Part shown: one piece after another, positions 11,095-24,060 of the stretch
How positions within the stretch are numbered: the stretch's first letter is position 1
How the letters are laid out: each line of letters begins with the position of its first letter
Origin: Chamaecyparis obtusa
Lineage: Eukaryota; Streptophyta; Pinopsida; Cupressales; Cupressaceae
Length of the DNA: 64,000 nucleotides
NCBI GenBank assembly: GCA_027943335.1
Contig: BSBK01000964.1
Coordinates: 684,501 to 748,500 of the forward strand
Direction: 5' to 3'
Notes under the pieces: generated by a model
Told to the model about the DNA's origin: nothing
What the model saw: only the letters and a program-made list of their open reading frames with translations
The model's database searches: none
Program-made: the position numbers and the translations under genes

Positions 11095-11285
11095 GCCCTT
11101 TCCTTGGGTGCGGTGGCCTTGCCATAGCAGAGTACCACCCTTCCTTCGGTAGGTGGGCCCTGTCATAGCAAGGTACCCGCCCTACCGAGGTAGGTGAGCA
11201 TTGTCGTAGCAGGGTATTGCCCTGCCAAAGTAGGCTGACCCTGCCACGACAGGGTACTCACTTGTCTTGGTAGGTGGGCCCCCTA
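11095..11285. repeat. GC-rich ~40-bp tandem repeat, about 4 units
   Basis: Imperfect tandem units start with GGTAGGTGGGCCCTGTC or variants and contain CATAGCA(A/G)GGTA and CCCTACC. Two central units measure 41 and 40 bp. The block is clearly GC-rich amid strongly AT-rich flanks. No ORF of note. The origin is unknown; satellite-like amplification or part of an element's regulatory region are both possible. Confidence 0.75.
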
Positions 11286-11649
11286 TACATACCCCATGGG
11301 GGTGTTCAAAAATAAAAAAAGTTTATTTTTATAAAAAAATTTATTATTAAACACAAAAATAATAATTATGAGTTATATTAAAATATTTCATTTAAAATAT
11401 ATATAGATATATTTATAAAATAAAATGTTAATAATAACAAATATATCACATAAAATGTTAATAATAATTAAATATATATATTATGTGATATATTTAGTTA
11501 TTAGTTTTATTTTGTTTTATATATATTTGAATAGTAATATTATTTTATAAAAAGGGGTTTAATGTATGATTAAAAAGATTGGTATATTATATGTAATAAC
11601 TATATATTGTATTATTATTAAATGTATTTTAATGGAGAATTAATTAATA
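11286..11649. other. AT-rich non-coding DNA
   Basis: A/T-rich sequence with repeated TAATAATAA and ATATAT motifs leading into the microsatellite; no gene. Confidence 0.5.
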
Positions 11650-12316
<667 letters not shown>

Positions 12317-12734
12317 CAAATGTTCATTGTCTAACAACCTTAACATTATTTTTACAAAATTACTTATAATTAATGGTTAATTATAAGTAATGTTAAATTA
12401 TAAAATGACTATGTATTAGTGCACCATAGGGTTTTAATTTATTTCTATAAAATTAAATAATGGTTATATAACACAAAATAAATATATTCATATCATGCAT
12501 ATTATAGAGCAGTAAGGGCTATTTACATTCATACCCTTCCCCCCTCCCTAAATTGAATTAACATTTATGTTCTTATATGTATCTCTTTTAGGTATTATAG
12601 ATACCTTCTCATAAAATATTGATTTGGTATAAATTAAAACTATCCTCCTATTAAATATAATATTTGCAATGATGAATTACTCGGTACATATTAGGTATAT
12701 GCATGACTTGAAACTATGAACTAAATTCTTTGAT
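12317..12734. other. Non-coding AT-rich DNA
   Basis: No gene is recognised. Confidence 0.5.
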
Positions 12735-12810
12735 ACCTTAGGTGACGGTTACGATTGGATGAACCTTAGGTCATAGTTACGATTCGGAAAACCTTGGGCG
12801 ATGGTTTAGC
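12735..12810. repeat. 28-bp tandem repeat, ~2.7 copies
   Basis: Units begin ACCTTAGGTGACGGTTAC, ACCTTAGGTCATAGTTAC and ACCTTGGGCGATGGTTTA at 12735, 12763 and 12791, exactly 28 bp apart. Confidence 0.75.
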
Positions 12811-13749
12811 CATATTGGATCTTTATGAAAAACATAAACCATTAACAATATCTGAACATGTCTAGTAAAATCGGTTGGGGCTAACCTACCCTAACCGTAC
12901 TATAGAGGGAGGTTGGCCAACTTAGTTATGTGAGTGGGATTGCCACATGACCCTTGTTGGCCATGATGCCTCTCACCTGTCATTATTGTCATCTCAATCT
13001 AGTATGCAAACTTTCTTCATAAAAACCTTAGCCATTTTTTTTTGCATTTTCGCTTAGTCTATTTTAGGGCACGACATTAGATTTCCACAATCCATATGAA
13101 TGTTCAAGACAATTTCTGGATTTGATTGTAAAAAAATGTTTTATTATCAATGTTTTAGATCACACTACGTGATCCATCATCAAGATACAAGAGAGCATAA
13201 GGAGAAGAAAAAATACAGATTGCAGACCTAGGCCACAATATGAAGAGAAAGGGGATAGGAGAGAGAAGGAAGACCACACATAACATGAGGATGGCAAGAC
13301 TCAAGTGCACCAATAGCTAAAAAATAAAACACCTGAAAATAAAAAGAGCATAAAATTATAAATAACAATAAAAGCCAAACCCACGGAGATCTAAAAAAAA
13401 GTTGCCTAAATAAGAAACAAAATGCAAGGAGACATAAAATGACAAAGAGAACATAATGATAACAATACATCCATAAAAAATGCCTTGGCCCTTTGGTGAA
13501 ATGGTGGGGCTTCTTGCTTTTGTAATCATCTAAAATTGGTCTAGTAGAAATTCAACCCCCCTCTCGATCAAATTGCCTCAAATTAAATCCTAAATCTCAA
13601 AGGCATATTTACTAGACATAATTGTGCAGAGTAACCCTTAAAATCCCCTTTGCATAATTAAATAAAAAATCTTATATCAAGCTTATACTATGGTCTAATT
13701 TCTAGAGATTTCATATTTATTCAATTGCTATAACATTAATTTTAATATA
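12811..13749. other. Non-coding; possible tRNA-like SINE fragment near 13490
   Basis: No gene is recognised. The stretch at 13487-13565 has a loose A-box-like run (TTTGGTGAAATGGTGGGGC) followed by a weak B-box-like GAAATTCAACCCC, as in degenerate tRNA-derived SINEs. It does not fold into a convincing tRNA by eye. The ORF on the minus strand at 13228-13470 has no family features. Confidence 0.3.
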
Positions 13750-14312
13750 AAGTTCCTCTACTTTTATTAAAAGAACACATTCACATGGGTGCACACACTT
13801 AATCTTGATTAATTTGTAATTAAAAATAATTTCTACTTTCAAAATTGCTATTTTATCTTATCTTACCTAACATCTCATTTGCCTCTTAATACCCGCCACT
13901 CATCTCTACCTAACCTTGCATCTCCTTGCATCTCCTTTTGCCTCTTCATATCAATCACTCATTTTATTATTTCTTAATCTCCACCCTTCATTCTTGAGGC
14001 AATTTCTTTAAAGGGAAGCTCTTCCTTGGTTCAAGGGTTACATGTTGTTGTCTTGCATTCTTAGAAATTTTTTTCTAATTTGAATTCTTAGTTTCTCTTA
14101 GCTTAGCTTCATTTCTACCTTAATATTGCATTGTTAATCTGGCTTCTTTTCTTGCATTGCTTCAATAGTATAGCTCTTGCATCTTCATCCTAGAATACTA
14201 GTTGTTTTCATTCATTCTAGTTTAATCTTTTATTCTAGCTTATTAATCTTGTATCTTAGCTTCATTCCTAGCTTTGAATCTTCCATTTTGGAGTAGTCAA
14301 GTCACTAGTCCT
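13750..14312 (+). repeat. Left part of element B 5' LTR (split by element A)
   Basis: Sequence to the left of element A is continuous, after removing A and one copy of its GTCCT duplication, with 25018 onward, where an LTR end plus primer site of element B can be read. The T- and CTT-rich composition resembles the R/U5 region of a plant LTR. The left limit of this LTR could not be found; 13750 is a guess. Confidence 0.4.
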
Positions 14313-15264
14313 TGTGTGCTAAAATGTTGTCACACTTCTATGAATCCTTACATGCAAGAAAACTCAAGAATGAGCCCTCACAAATCGATCCATAGCTCCC
14401 TAGGCATGGAGTGCAAGGGTTTTTAAGAATGCTCTCAGCTAGAGCTATTAAGCCTATAACCATGCTAGTAAACCATGCAATGGGAGATTCAAGGAAGACA
14501 TGCAATGCAAAGCAAATCTATATGACAATGCAAGTTAATCTATTGCATAAAAGGAAATCTAAGCTAAGAATGAAGCTATGAAAATGCTAATACTATGCAT
14601 GAAAATGAAATCTAACTATGAAGCAAGAAAGCCATGATGATGCAAGAATGAAGACAAGAAGATAGAGTGTTGATGAAGATCCAAGATGAATGCCAACAAT
14701 GCTCCAAATCTTCAAACCCTAGATGCAAGAATATCTCCAAAAGCTCCAAGATGACCTAGAAAATCTGTAGCATAACAATAGCATAAAAATTTGTGTGTGC
14801 AAATGAGGAAGAGAGCTCTTCTTTTATAGGAGGTGAAAAATCAATGGACCATGGAGATTAAGAGGCAAAAGATTTAATCAACGGTGGAGAAAAAAAGAAG
14901 CTTGATCCTTGTGCACAAATATCCTCCAATAGGAAAATTAGAAGCATTTACTTTATGTTGAGCATTTACTTTATGTCCATGTGAGACAAAAAGTGTTTTT
15001 CTTTTATTTTTTATTTTACTTTTCTTTATAAATAAGAATTAAATGCTTTATTTGTGCAACTTAGGATAAGAAGAAAAGTGGGGCTTTTTATTTAATAAAA
15101 GGGGAGGAAATATTCCTTTTAATAAATAAAGACTTAGGATAAGATGGTTAGCCCATAGAAAATAATCAAATAAATGATAGGACTAGGATTTGATCAAGAA
15201 CAAGCAATTGATGATTTTAGCAAAAGGGACTAATAGTCTAGATGACCATTTTTAGGTGTATACA
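14313..15264 (-). repeat. Element A 3' LTR
   Basis: 952 bp. On the element's sense strand it starts TGTATACACCTAAAAATGG and ends at the TGTGTG boundary (14313). It differs from the other LTR by about 17 substitutions counted by eye, with no length change. Confidence 0.95.
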
Positions 15265-15277
15265 TTTGCCCCTCTTT
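15265..15277 (-). other. Element A polypurine tract
   Basis: On the minus strand the 13 bases AAAGAGGGGCAAA end directly at the start of the 3' LTR. This is the plus-strand priming site and fixes the element's orientation. Confidence 0.85.
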
Positions 15278-17269
15278 GACTAATGTGTGATCAATTTGGG
15301 AACACATTACGTCAAAGAATAGATCAACCAAGAAGGAAAGAGATAGCCAAGAAGGCAAGCAAATAGCGATCTGACTCCAAAGAATGAAGTGTAGAGAGAT
15401 AGCAAATCCTGCATGGTCAGCCTGGTAGTGACAGTACCGAACACTTAGGAAAGAGATAACCAATAATATATGATGTGTCTACCCCCTCAGGATCAAAAGC
15501 GAAATCCAAGTGGAGGGAATGCAGAAGCAAGAGCAACATGATCAAATCACTAGAAATCATAATCGAAGAGAGAGAATGGAATAACCATCAAGTAGTGAAG
15601 ATATGCCCCACACATGGGACATGGGGCACAAACCTATCGGTCCCTCAACCCGTAAACACCACGGAGGGGGATTGGAACTTGGGATGTGAAAGTGAATGAA
15701 AGACTAGATGTTTGAAAGAGATGGAGATGAAGAGGTGAAGAATGCCCCAGCGAAGATCGAAGGATCAGGCCTCAAAAGGTTAACCAACTGCATGGAAGAA
15801 GGAAAAAGATGAGTTGGGTGATCAAGGTGAACTCAGATTTCAGTTTGGATCCCGAAATGAAAGGAAAATGATGTGATATGAAAGACAAGAAGTGAAAGAC
15901 ATGATCGGGAAGAAGCAAAAGGTGAGCGCAGTTGATTAACAAGTCCACAAAAGATAAAGGAGAGCTCTCCCCATATGCAAGATGCAAAACTAACTAACAT
16001 GAACTTAAGAATGCAAGCTACATGAAAAGTGGTTTACTTGCAAGGTTACAAAGCTAATAGACATCTAATATTCATCATTGAGTGTTATTGGTAGCGTCGT
16101 AAGATCATACAATACACACTAGCATAACTATGTGGATCTGAATATGATCTATATCAGATAGAAATTTGGGAATCCCACCTAAGCATCAAAGACATGCAGG
16201 TCAAGATGACTAGTGCAGTGAGATTACCTAAGTTTGATATAGCAAGATTATGCTCACATCGAGACATAAGAAAGTCAAGATGACTATAAGCATGCACTTG
16301 CAAAAGAGTCAAGGATAATACCTTGTAGGTCCATAGTGTCAAGTAAGACCAGCATAAATGCTCATGATAGTGAGGACCAACAAAATATACCCACAAGCAG
16401 ATAAAGAAATAAAACATGTTCTCATACCCTCAGTCTTCTAGCTATGCATCATCGAAAACTTCTTAGGGAGAGACCACTTAGCAAAGAAATCATCATAGAC
16501 AGTACGCAAAGAAATAAAGTCAAACAAATCTTAGCGAGTCAAGTGCGTGTGTGTAGGTCATAGAGTCAAACTTTGAGTATCACATCTACCAGTGAGAAAT
16601 ATTGCATCATCCAAGATGGCGGGAAGGATATCTGATAAGTGTTAAGAAACACTTGACGCTAGGGTAGTGTTGAAAAACACAGTTGAGGTGGTGTTGAAAA
16701 ACACCGTTTACAAGGTGCCTAAGAAACCCAGATGCACAAAGAGACCCAAGATAAGCTGAAAACAACGGATGCCCCCTAGACTAAGACAAGAGTCAATTCC
16801 AGGCTAAGAGAGGCAAAGATAGAAATGGAGCGAAGGAGCGCCACGCAAGACTGATAGACATAGGTGTAGAGGGTCTCAAGTAGCGCCTGTTTCTAGGTTT
16901 TCAACACTTGATAGATTTTTTTGCAATTTTTTCAGGACTTTTTATAATTTTTTTGTATTTTTGCTACCAAGGAGCCTGTTTCCAGGTTTTCACCAAGGCA
17001 CTTTTTCAATTTTTTTTTTTGATGTTTTGAATTTTTTGATTTTTTTGGTGAGACATCAAAGCACCTATTGCTAGGTTTTCACTAGGATGCTCATTTTTTC
17101 AGTACTTTTTATGATTTTTAGGATTTTTTCAGCATCATATATGAATTTTTTTGGTATTTTTTAGGATCAATAAAATATGTACAAAGAATGCCCCAGATAG
17201 AAACGGGCATCAAGAATCTACTTCCTCTAATGTAGAGAACTGATAGGCCCCAGGCCCAAATGCTGCAAC
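15278..17269 (-). other. Element A non-coding 3' region with small repeats
   Basis: No coding domain is visible between the integrase remnant and the polypurine tract. Two repeat features stand out. Three successive small palindromes of the GTGTT...AACAC type lie at about 16637-16704. A repeat of about 88 bp with T-rich interior begins near 16885, 16974 and 17061 (shared CTAGGTTTTCA or CCAGGTTTTCA). Several short ORFs here have no family features. Confidence 0.6.
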
Positions 17270-17700
17270 TGTGATGATAGGAGGTCTCAACCAGTTCGAC
17301 CAATAATAACCAACCCTAAGCAATGTCTAACCTAGCGGAGGATCATTAGAATGTGATCCACATATGCCATTGTGGATTTCAGCTAGCACTTTTTCTGACT
17401 CCTCTATTTCTAGACACTTAAGGAGAGTTCCATTTAGACCCTTCCTATACAAGTCACCAGAGATAAAGGCAAAGTGTAAGGGATGGCGGAAGGAATGGCG
17501 TGGTGGATTTGTAAGAGGAATATGAGGTGGAAGATATGAAAAGATGGTAGGATTGTAAGATTTGTGAGCAGGATAGCGTAATTCATCCACCAGAAACTTG
17601 AAGTGAAATTTATGCTTTTTCATTTGTAAGATGGATGTCGAAGCAACCAAGGCATTAGAAACTTTGTTCTCAGCTTTAGGAATAGGCTAAAATATAACAA
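17270..17700 (-). pseudogene. RNase H tail fused to integrase zinc domain (element A)
   Basis: On the minus strand a frame reads KAENKVSNALVAST (the 'ENxxADALA' end of gypsy RNase H), then an integrase H2C2-type segment, DLYRKGLNGTLLKCL, EIHNGICGSHSND and, after a TAG, TLLRVGYYW. These are recognisable edges of pol. The catalytic part of RT upstream and the DDE core of integrase downstream are missing. This looks like the scar of internal deletions on both sides. It overlaps the end of the gag-pro frame in another phase. Confidence 0.75.
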
Positions 17701-18834
17701 ATATGAGATCATGCTTGAAGTAGTGCACCTTTTTTTGTAGAGAATCAGCTTGTCATCTTTTATTTGATAATCAATATTTTTGAGCAGATTTTTATTTTTA
17801 CTTTTCTTAGGTTCGGATACTGCCACAATTTGGTTTTCACCATCCGACCATTGCTCTTTTCTTTTGACTTGATGACTGTGATGTTTGATTGCTGATTCAA
17901 TCTTTTTTGTGGCTAGTTCGCTAGTGGAAGAAGTAATAGGTGTTGATGCAAGATGAAATGAAGTGACCGGTTTAATAGCATTTATGCGAGGGGTGTCATC
18001 TCTGGTAACAAGAGAGGTTGAGCCTATAGGGTAAGGTCCAAAAGTAGCTAGATCTAGACTTGTCATAGAAGAACTAGCGTGGTCCACTAAGGCAATACGA
18101 GGAACAAATACATCAGACCCCACACAAGACCCATCAACCACGTCGGGATGGTTACTACAAGAATGAACCATATCAACATCCATATCATCAGTAGATATAC
18201 TTTTTTCTCCCCAAAGAAGTGAAGTAGAGGGATGATCATCTCCCATGTGAGCCATAGTGTGTATTGGTGACTCATCTGTATCTGTGTCTAAATTACTGAG
18301 CATGGGAGTATTTCGGGCATCTTCTCTATAGATCCACTCGTGAACAGCTTGTTCTTCTCTTTCGGCTTCAAGGATCACCATAGCAGAAGTGGAAGGTTTC
18401 CCATATGACCTAGGAGAAATAGGTATAGAAGCAAAGGAATCCAGTTTATATTCACCCATACCAAGGCTCATCATCTTAAATGATTTCTTAGCAGCAACTA
18501 GAGATGTACTAGGATCATCAGTAGGTTCATTGTGAGGAACAAATTTTTTAGTAGCAGCAAGAGCATTAATAGCAATAGTATGGTCTCCATGAATCACAAT
18601 TTTAGTGCCATTGTATGCAAATTTGACACACTGATGATAAGTGGAAGGAACAGCCTGCATGTCATGGATCCAAGCATGACCCAAAAGAATGTTATATGCA
18701 AGTGGAATGTCCAATGCTTGGAAGTTAATATCTTTTGTGATAGGGCCCACTCGAACAGGCAACATGACAAGACCTTTGGAAGATCTTTCCACTTCATCAT
18801 AAGCTTTTATAGTAATCTTCTTCGTAGAATCCAC
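17620..18834 (-). pseudogene. Retropepsin C-terminal part and linker (element A)
   Basis: A 404-codon open frame follows the gag frame after a single TAA at about 18838. Its first ~100 residues continue an aspartic protease of the plant gypsy type (VMLPVRVGPITKDINFQAL, then AYNILLGHAWIHDMQAVPS). The remaining ~300 residues are a polar Ser/Thr/Asp-rich linker without domains, typical of the spacer before RT in plant gypsy elements. The catalytic Asp lies just upstream in the preceding open segment (VHRVLIDNGAG, about 18890-18925), with Asn where Ser or Thr is usual. Confidence 0.8.
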
Positions 18835-18840
18835 AGCAAA

Positions 18841-21030
18841 TTATGACAAACCCAACTGCTGTATGACATTGAAAGAAACAATATTTAACCCTGCACCATT
18901 GTCTATCAGGACTCGGTGGACTCGGGTATTGTAGACTAGAACGTCAATGTGTAAAGCTAGATTATGCGGGTGAGAAATAGATATGTCATCTTCTGCAGAA
19001 AAGGAGAGAGATAGTGGAGATGAAATGTGGTTAACCATAGCCTGAAATTGATCTGGATCAATGTCATTAGGAACACATGTTGTATGTAGAGCCTTATCAA
19101 GAATCTCTCTATGCGAAGGGGATAACCGAAGCAACTCAAGGATTGATATATGAGCTGGTGTCTTGTGCAAATGTTGGACAAGATCATAGCTAGGGGTGGC
19201 TGAAGGAGCCACTTGTTTGGAAGGTAAAGCTTGTTTGGGATTTTGCGTAGTTTTAAGGACAATCTTCACTTGCCCCCTAGTAACAGCATTCAGTGTCTCA
19301 CTTTGGGAAGATGAACTATCATGTGTTTGCAAGATCAACTTTGGCTTACCATGATTGGCTTTATTATCATCTTGAGACCTCATCATTAGAACGCTCTCAA
19401 TGGGCTCTACCATGTTGATCACAAGTGTATTAGAAGGATACATGTAATTGATCTTAGCATCATGATTCTTCTTATGTGCTTGAGAGGTTTCCCCCTTATC
19501 ATGCTTAGGTAGAGGATCTTTGAAAGCTGTGTGATCAGAATTTTTAGTTAAGCCATCAGTGGAGATTGTGCTAGTCTCAATAAGATCCTGAATATCATCC
19601 TTAAGCCTAAAACAATTGTCTGTTGGATGTCCCTTGTTTCTATGATAATGGCAGTAATGATCCTCTCTCCACCAATCAGGCTTATTTATCGGATCCCAGT
19701 TACCAGGTTTATCAGGAAGCGTAAGATATCCATTGTCAACCAAAGTCTTAAGGATCACATCATATGGTTCTGCCAACTTGGTATAGACTCGCTGTCGAAA
19801 TAACTTCTTAGGCTTATTTGCATATTGAGGTTTAGGAGCACTGTGAGTGTTGGTAGCTTCTTGTTGTTTTTCTGTATAGATAGCATTGGAAAGATTGAAA
19901 GTAGGCTCTTTAACTTTAGGAGCGTGAACAACCCCATCATTAATGACATACTTGTTCTTATTCCAAGGTTTATTCTTGTCTTTACCATTGCCTTTAGCAT
20001 CTTTATTAATAACAATATCCCCTTTTATTATAGCTACATCCTCAATCCGATACGCACTTTCAACCATGTCATGGGAGGAGAACAGTTGCTTCTTTAGATC
20101 ATAAAATAGCTTAGGCACAAGTGTGTTGACAAAAATGTCAATCTTTTCTCTTTCGGGTAGCTAACGAGGATATCGAGAATACAATGACCTCCAATGTTGT
20201 AAGTAAGTTGCAAATGGCTCACCTTGATGTTGTCTTAGATTACCGAGATCTATCACAGTGACAGGTTGTTGGATGTTGTAAGAGTACTGTTGGGTAAATC
20301 ACTGAGCCAACTCATCAAAAGTCTTAAGAGGTGGTGTCAATTTTGCAAACCATTCTAAAGCTTGGCCTCTTAAGCTTTGAGGGAATAAGCATAGAAGATA
20401 CGTGTCTTCATGAAGAAAGTCCATACTAAGAGCATAAAAATGATGCACATGGTCATGAGGGTCACCATTTCCATCATACTTGTCATATTTAGGAACCTCA
20501 ATATCCTTAGGAAACGGAACCATGTATAGATCTTTATCAAAAGGAAGAGCACAAATTGATTCTACAAAAGAGACCTTTGGAGGCTCTCTTTCTAATGCCA
20601 TTTGGGTAAGGCGTTGATTTATCTGATGTAATTATTCTTGAAGAAATTTCAACTCAGTTGGTACTCTTTGTTGGACAATTTGTCTGACATCATAGCCGGG
20701 AGGAAGCTTGTATCCTCTAGAAGTCATATATTGAAAGTACTAATCACCGTTACGCTCTAAAAGCTTATGCATCATTTGTTGAGAGACCACATCTTATTCA
20801 AATCTCATAAGATCCTCACTAGAAATCTCATCATCAGCCTCTACCTCATGTTGAGAGGGAGGAGGTCTAGGAGGTGAAGAAGGCATACCAAAAGTGGTTC
20901 TTGGATGAGATCTTGGTGGTGTATTGTTGCTATTGTTGCCACTATTAAAAAGAGGTCTATGCTCATGATTACTAGTCTCAAGTTGCTCATGAAATGTCCC
21001 TCTATAAGCCATGCACCTAGCAGCATCCAT
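18841..21030 (-). pseudogene. Gag with zinc knuckle and protease start (element A)
   Basis: One reading frame runs from at least 21030 to 18841. Order: a Pro/Asn-rich N-terminus; the retrotransposon gag domain (KYDGNGDPHDHVHHFYALS, LRGQALEWFAKLTPPLKTF); the continuation to 20118 and below; a CX2HX4HX4C knuckle (CHYHRNKGHPTDNC); and the retropepsin start. The His-containing knuckle is characteristic of the plant Tat/Ogre side of Ty3/gypsy. It is interrupted by TGA near 20296 (CGA in relatives' phase), TAG near 20161 and stops between 20602 and 20793. Gag packages element RNA into cytoplasmic particles. Confidence 0.85.
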
Positions 21031-24000
21031 CCTTTGTTGATTGTGTTCTTTTTCTAAGCGTGCTTGGTTATCCTTACGCTCAAAGTGTTATTGCAAGAGT
21101 TGAAAATTTTCTTGTTCTATTAAAGTGAGTGAGACACTATCTATGTTTTTGGGGGTCTTGAATGCGGAAAAGAGGAAACCTCCTTTGTACCATGGGGTAG
21201 CCTTAGAATCCTTAGATTGGTCAGAACTAGAACTGTTGTTACTAATGGGCGCTCGTGAGTGTCTAGTTTGAGAAGGTAACTGTGTATAATTGAACGGAGG
21301 ATGACTCTCCTACTCAAATTGAGACCGAGTTGTAACCGGCATGAAAAGAGATGTTGGTTGACTAATAGGATGAGACAAAGTTTCTTAGATTTGAGATAAG
21401 CAAAGCTAATAAAGATCACTTGTCAAAGTAGAACAATAGAGAGATGGCTCATCAAAAATGCTCAAGCACTTACAGCAATCAATTGACTAAAGCTGAGTAG
21501 CGAGCAAGAAGCTCAATAAGCAAGTAGCTAGAGAGGTAACCGTGATGTGACAAGTGATCAAGAGTAGCATTCATTAAGCTCAAATCCAATAGTTTTAGCT
21601 CATTTGTTTCAGTCTAGAACAAGTCTAAGCATGTAGATAATAGACCAGCTTCAGGTAAGAATAGAAAAAGACACTCTACGACAGGTTAAAATGCAAGTTT
21701 AGCAGCTCCAGATTGCAACAGCAACAAGACAGTAAAAAAGGTTCTGGATGACACTGTTGCAGAGTCATACAACTCTATGACCAATGAACATAAAAATCTT
21801 AGTTTTGAAGCATTTTAAAAGATCAAGTATGTATATCAATAGATTTTTATCATGGATCAAGCACATAAGATAGCAATCAAGGAGTTCAAGCAAGCAATTG
21901 TCTTCAAACAATGAGCAAGGGGCAAAGCAACCTTGCACATGAACAAGAATAGTGACTTAGTATATCTACTCCTTAAAGATTCTACTTGTGTATGTTCTTG
22001 AAAATGTTTTAGTAGGCACTTAGAACACAAAAAAACCTTATCAAGCTATCTACAAGGATATACATAGCTTTGCTAAAGGGAGTCATTGATATACGTAAGG
22101 TACATGAGGCCCAAATTTGTAGATGAGAAGAATCCAAAATCACACAGCCGGGGGGAGATGGTAACCCAAATCTCCTCCTTCACTTCTCAAAGATATAAAG
22201 TTCTTTGAGGCTTAGCCAAGAGTGATATCAAACTCAATTCCCAAGAGAAGTTTCTTTTGATTCACCACCCGCTATTTATACTCCACTGGAACACAGGAGT
22301 TAAGGTCGTCCCTTGAGGTGGTGTGTCCCCAAGCAAGCCTTCTAAAATAAAAGCTAAGTAATTCACTATCAAAAGTATTTAGAGCACTAAAGGTAGAACA
22401 CTTAACTCTTCAAGTAAGTGCAAAGTGAGTCCAAAAGTGGGACACTTAACCCTTCAAGTGAATGTGAAGTGAGTCCAAAAGTGGAACATTTAACCCTTCA
22501 AGATAATGTGAAGCGAGTCCAAAAGTGGAACATTTAACTCTTCACACCAACTCAAAGTGAGTCCAAAAGTAGAACATTTAACTCCTCACATCAACTCAAA
22601 GTGAGCCCAAAAGTGAAACATTTAACTCCTCACATAAACTCAAAGTGAATCCACACTTTAGAAAATAAGTGAGTTCCAAAAAGCACAAAAGGGTTGCCTA
22701 GTGGAGCAATTAACGCTTCTTTCCTGTAGACCCCTCCCCTTTAATGTAGCACTGATCTTGCAACTACGGGGTGGAAATGAGGGGCCAGTGGATTAGCGAG
22801 TCCAATAACCCAAGATAGAAATCTAGATCAATCACAAGTAATCTAAAGTTTCTTATCAATACTACTCACAAATGACAAAGGGTTGAATCAATGGAATATA
22901 TAACTTTCCAAGCAAACATAGAGTGAGTCCACAAAGTGGTGCATTTAACTCCCTATGTAAACAAAGAATGAATCCGTGCCCTTAGTCACTCAATGATATA
23001 TTTGATATTGAAACCAAGAATTACTTAAGGTTTAAACACAAACATTCACTTACACAAACTTGTATGAAAGCAAATCTATGTTCATTCATTTCCCATTAAG
23101 AGCATCAATTGAAATGTGTTCTATGAAGGCATGTAAACACTCAAGCCAAACATATGAGAGATTCAATTTTAATCCCAAGATTTAAATGTTGTAGAGTTTT
23201 AACAAAATACCTCAAGTCCAACGCAACGCGCTTAGTAGATTTCACCTTTTTTTTGTTTGTTTAAAGCATTTTTCATGAAAGCAAGTCATGCACCTTCAAA
23301 TGAACAAGACAAGAAAACAAGTAAACAAGATACACAATGTATATCCAATTTATGCAAACCCTAGGGTTAGATCTGAAAATCAATTTTTAGGAGCAATGAT
23401 AACCAGAAAATAATCCAAATGATAACTCATATCATGCATTGACCAATGAAAAATAAGTGCATACCCATCACAAAATTTTATTTTTTTTTGCATTTAACCT
23501 AGTCAACAAGATCTAATTTTTACCACATGAATTCGGACCCTAAACCCAAAATGCAAAAAAGGGACCTTTGTCAAAAAATAGAGAGCTTTCCAAAAATGTA
23601 AAAATTTTAGAAAAATCTCTTCATTTGTGCCCTAGAGACCTATTTTACCAAAATAGACCAGTTTTAATAAATTGACCAAATGAGCTATGATATGATTTCT
23701 AAATTAAAAACACAATGAATGGAACCCCTATATAATTCCAACACCTTTCCAGAAATATAAAAATTTCCAAAAAATATGCTGATTTGCGCCAAAAATTGAT
23801 TTTTTATGAAAAATCAAGAAAAAATCATAAAAAATATAAATCACCTTTGAAAATTCTAATTTTTTTTTGGAGCTTTTCTAGTATGTCACCAACTTGTAGA
23901 AAACTTTTTAGACCAAAATACCAAGCCGTTTGGGAGATATGATCAAATCTTTCAAATCTAGGGTTTTTCCATCTCCAAACAAATCTGCACAAGGGTTAGC

Positions 24001-24039
24001 TTCAAAAATAATAAAAAATCAGCATGTAAAAGTGGGTTG
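21031..24039 (-). other. Element A long untranslated leader
   Basis: About 3 kb between primer site and recognisable gag. Reading from the primer site it contains AT-rich sequence and, at 22390-22656, a 44-bp tandem array. Some frames near 21141-21419 may still belong to the gag N-terminus. No other domain is seen. Long leaders are usual in Tat/Ogre-type elements. Confidence 0.6.
22390..22656 (-). repeat. 44-bp tandem repeat, ~6 copies, in element A leader
   Basis: Units begin AAGTGAGTCCAAAAGTGG or close variants at 22423, 22467, 22511, 22555, 22599 and 22643, exactly 44 bp apart, with a partial unit before. Related single units occur at about 22918 and 22963. Confidence 0.9.
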
Positions 24040-24058
24040 CCCCATGTTGGGCACCAAA
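24040..24058 (-). other. Element A putative primer-binding site
   Basis: On the sense strand, right after the 5' LTR, the sequence contains TGGTGCCCAACATGGGGC. Its position and TGG start fit a tRNA primer site. The matching tRNA was not identified. A diverged counterpart is present in element B at 25164-25182. Confidence 0.65.
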
Positions 24059-24060
24059 AA

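Noticed and set aside
13487..13565. Possible tRNA gene
   Set aside because: Only loose A/B-box resemblance; no cloverleaf, no acceptor pairing. At most a SINE fragment.
18532..20097. Plus-strand ORFs opposite element A gag-pro
   Set aside because: Antisense shadows; no domain features.
22390..22656. CRISPR-like regular array
   Set aside because: Units are contiguous tandem repeats without unique spacers, inside a plant retroelement leader.
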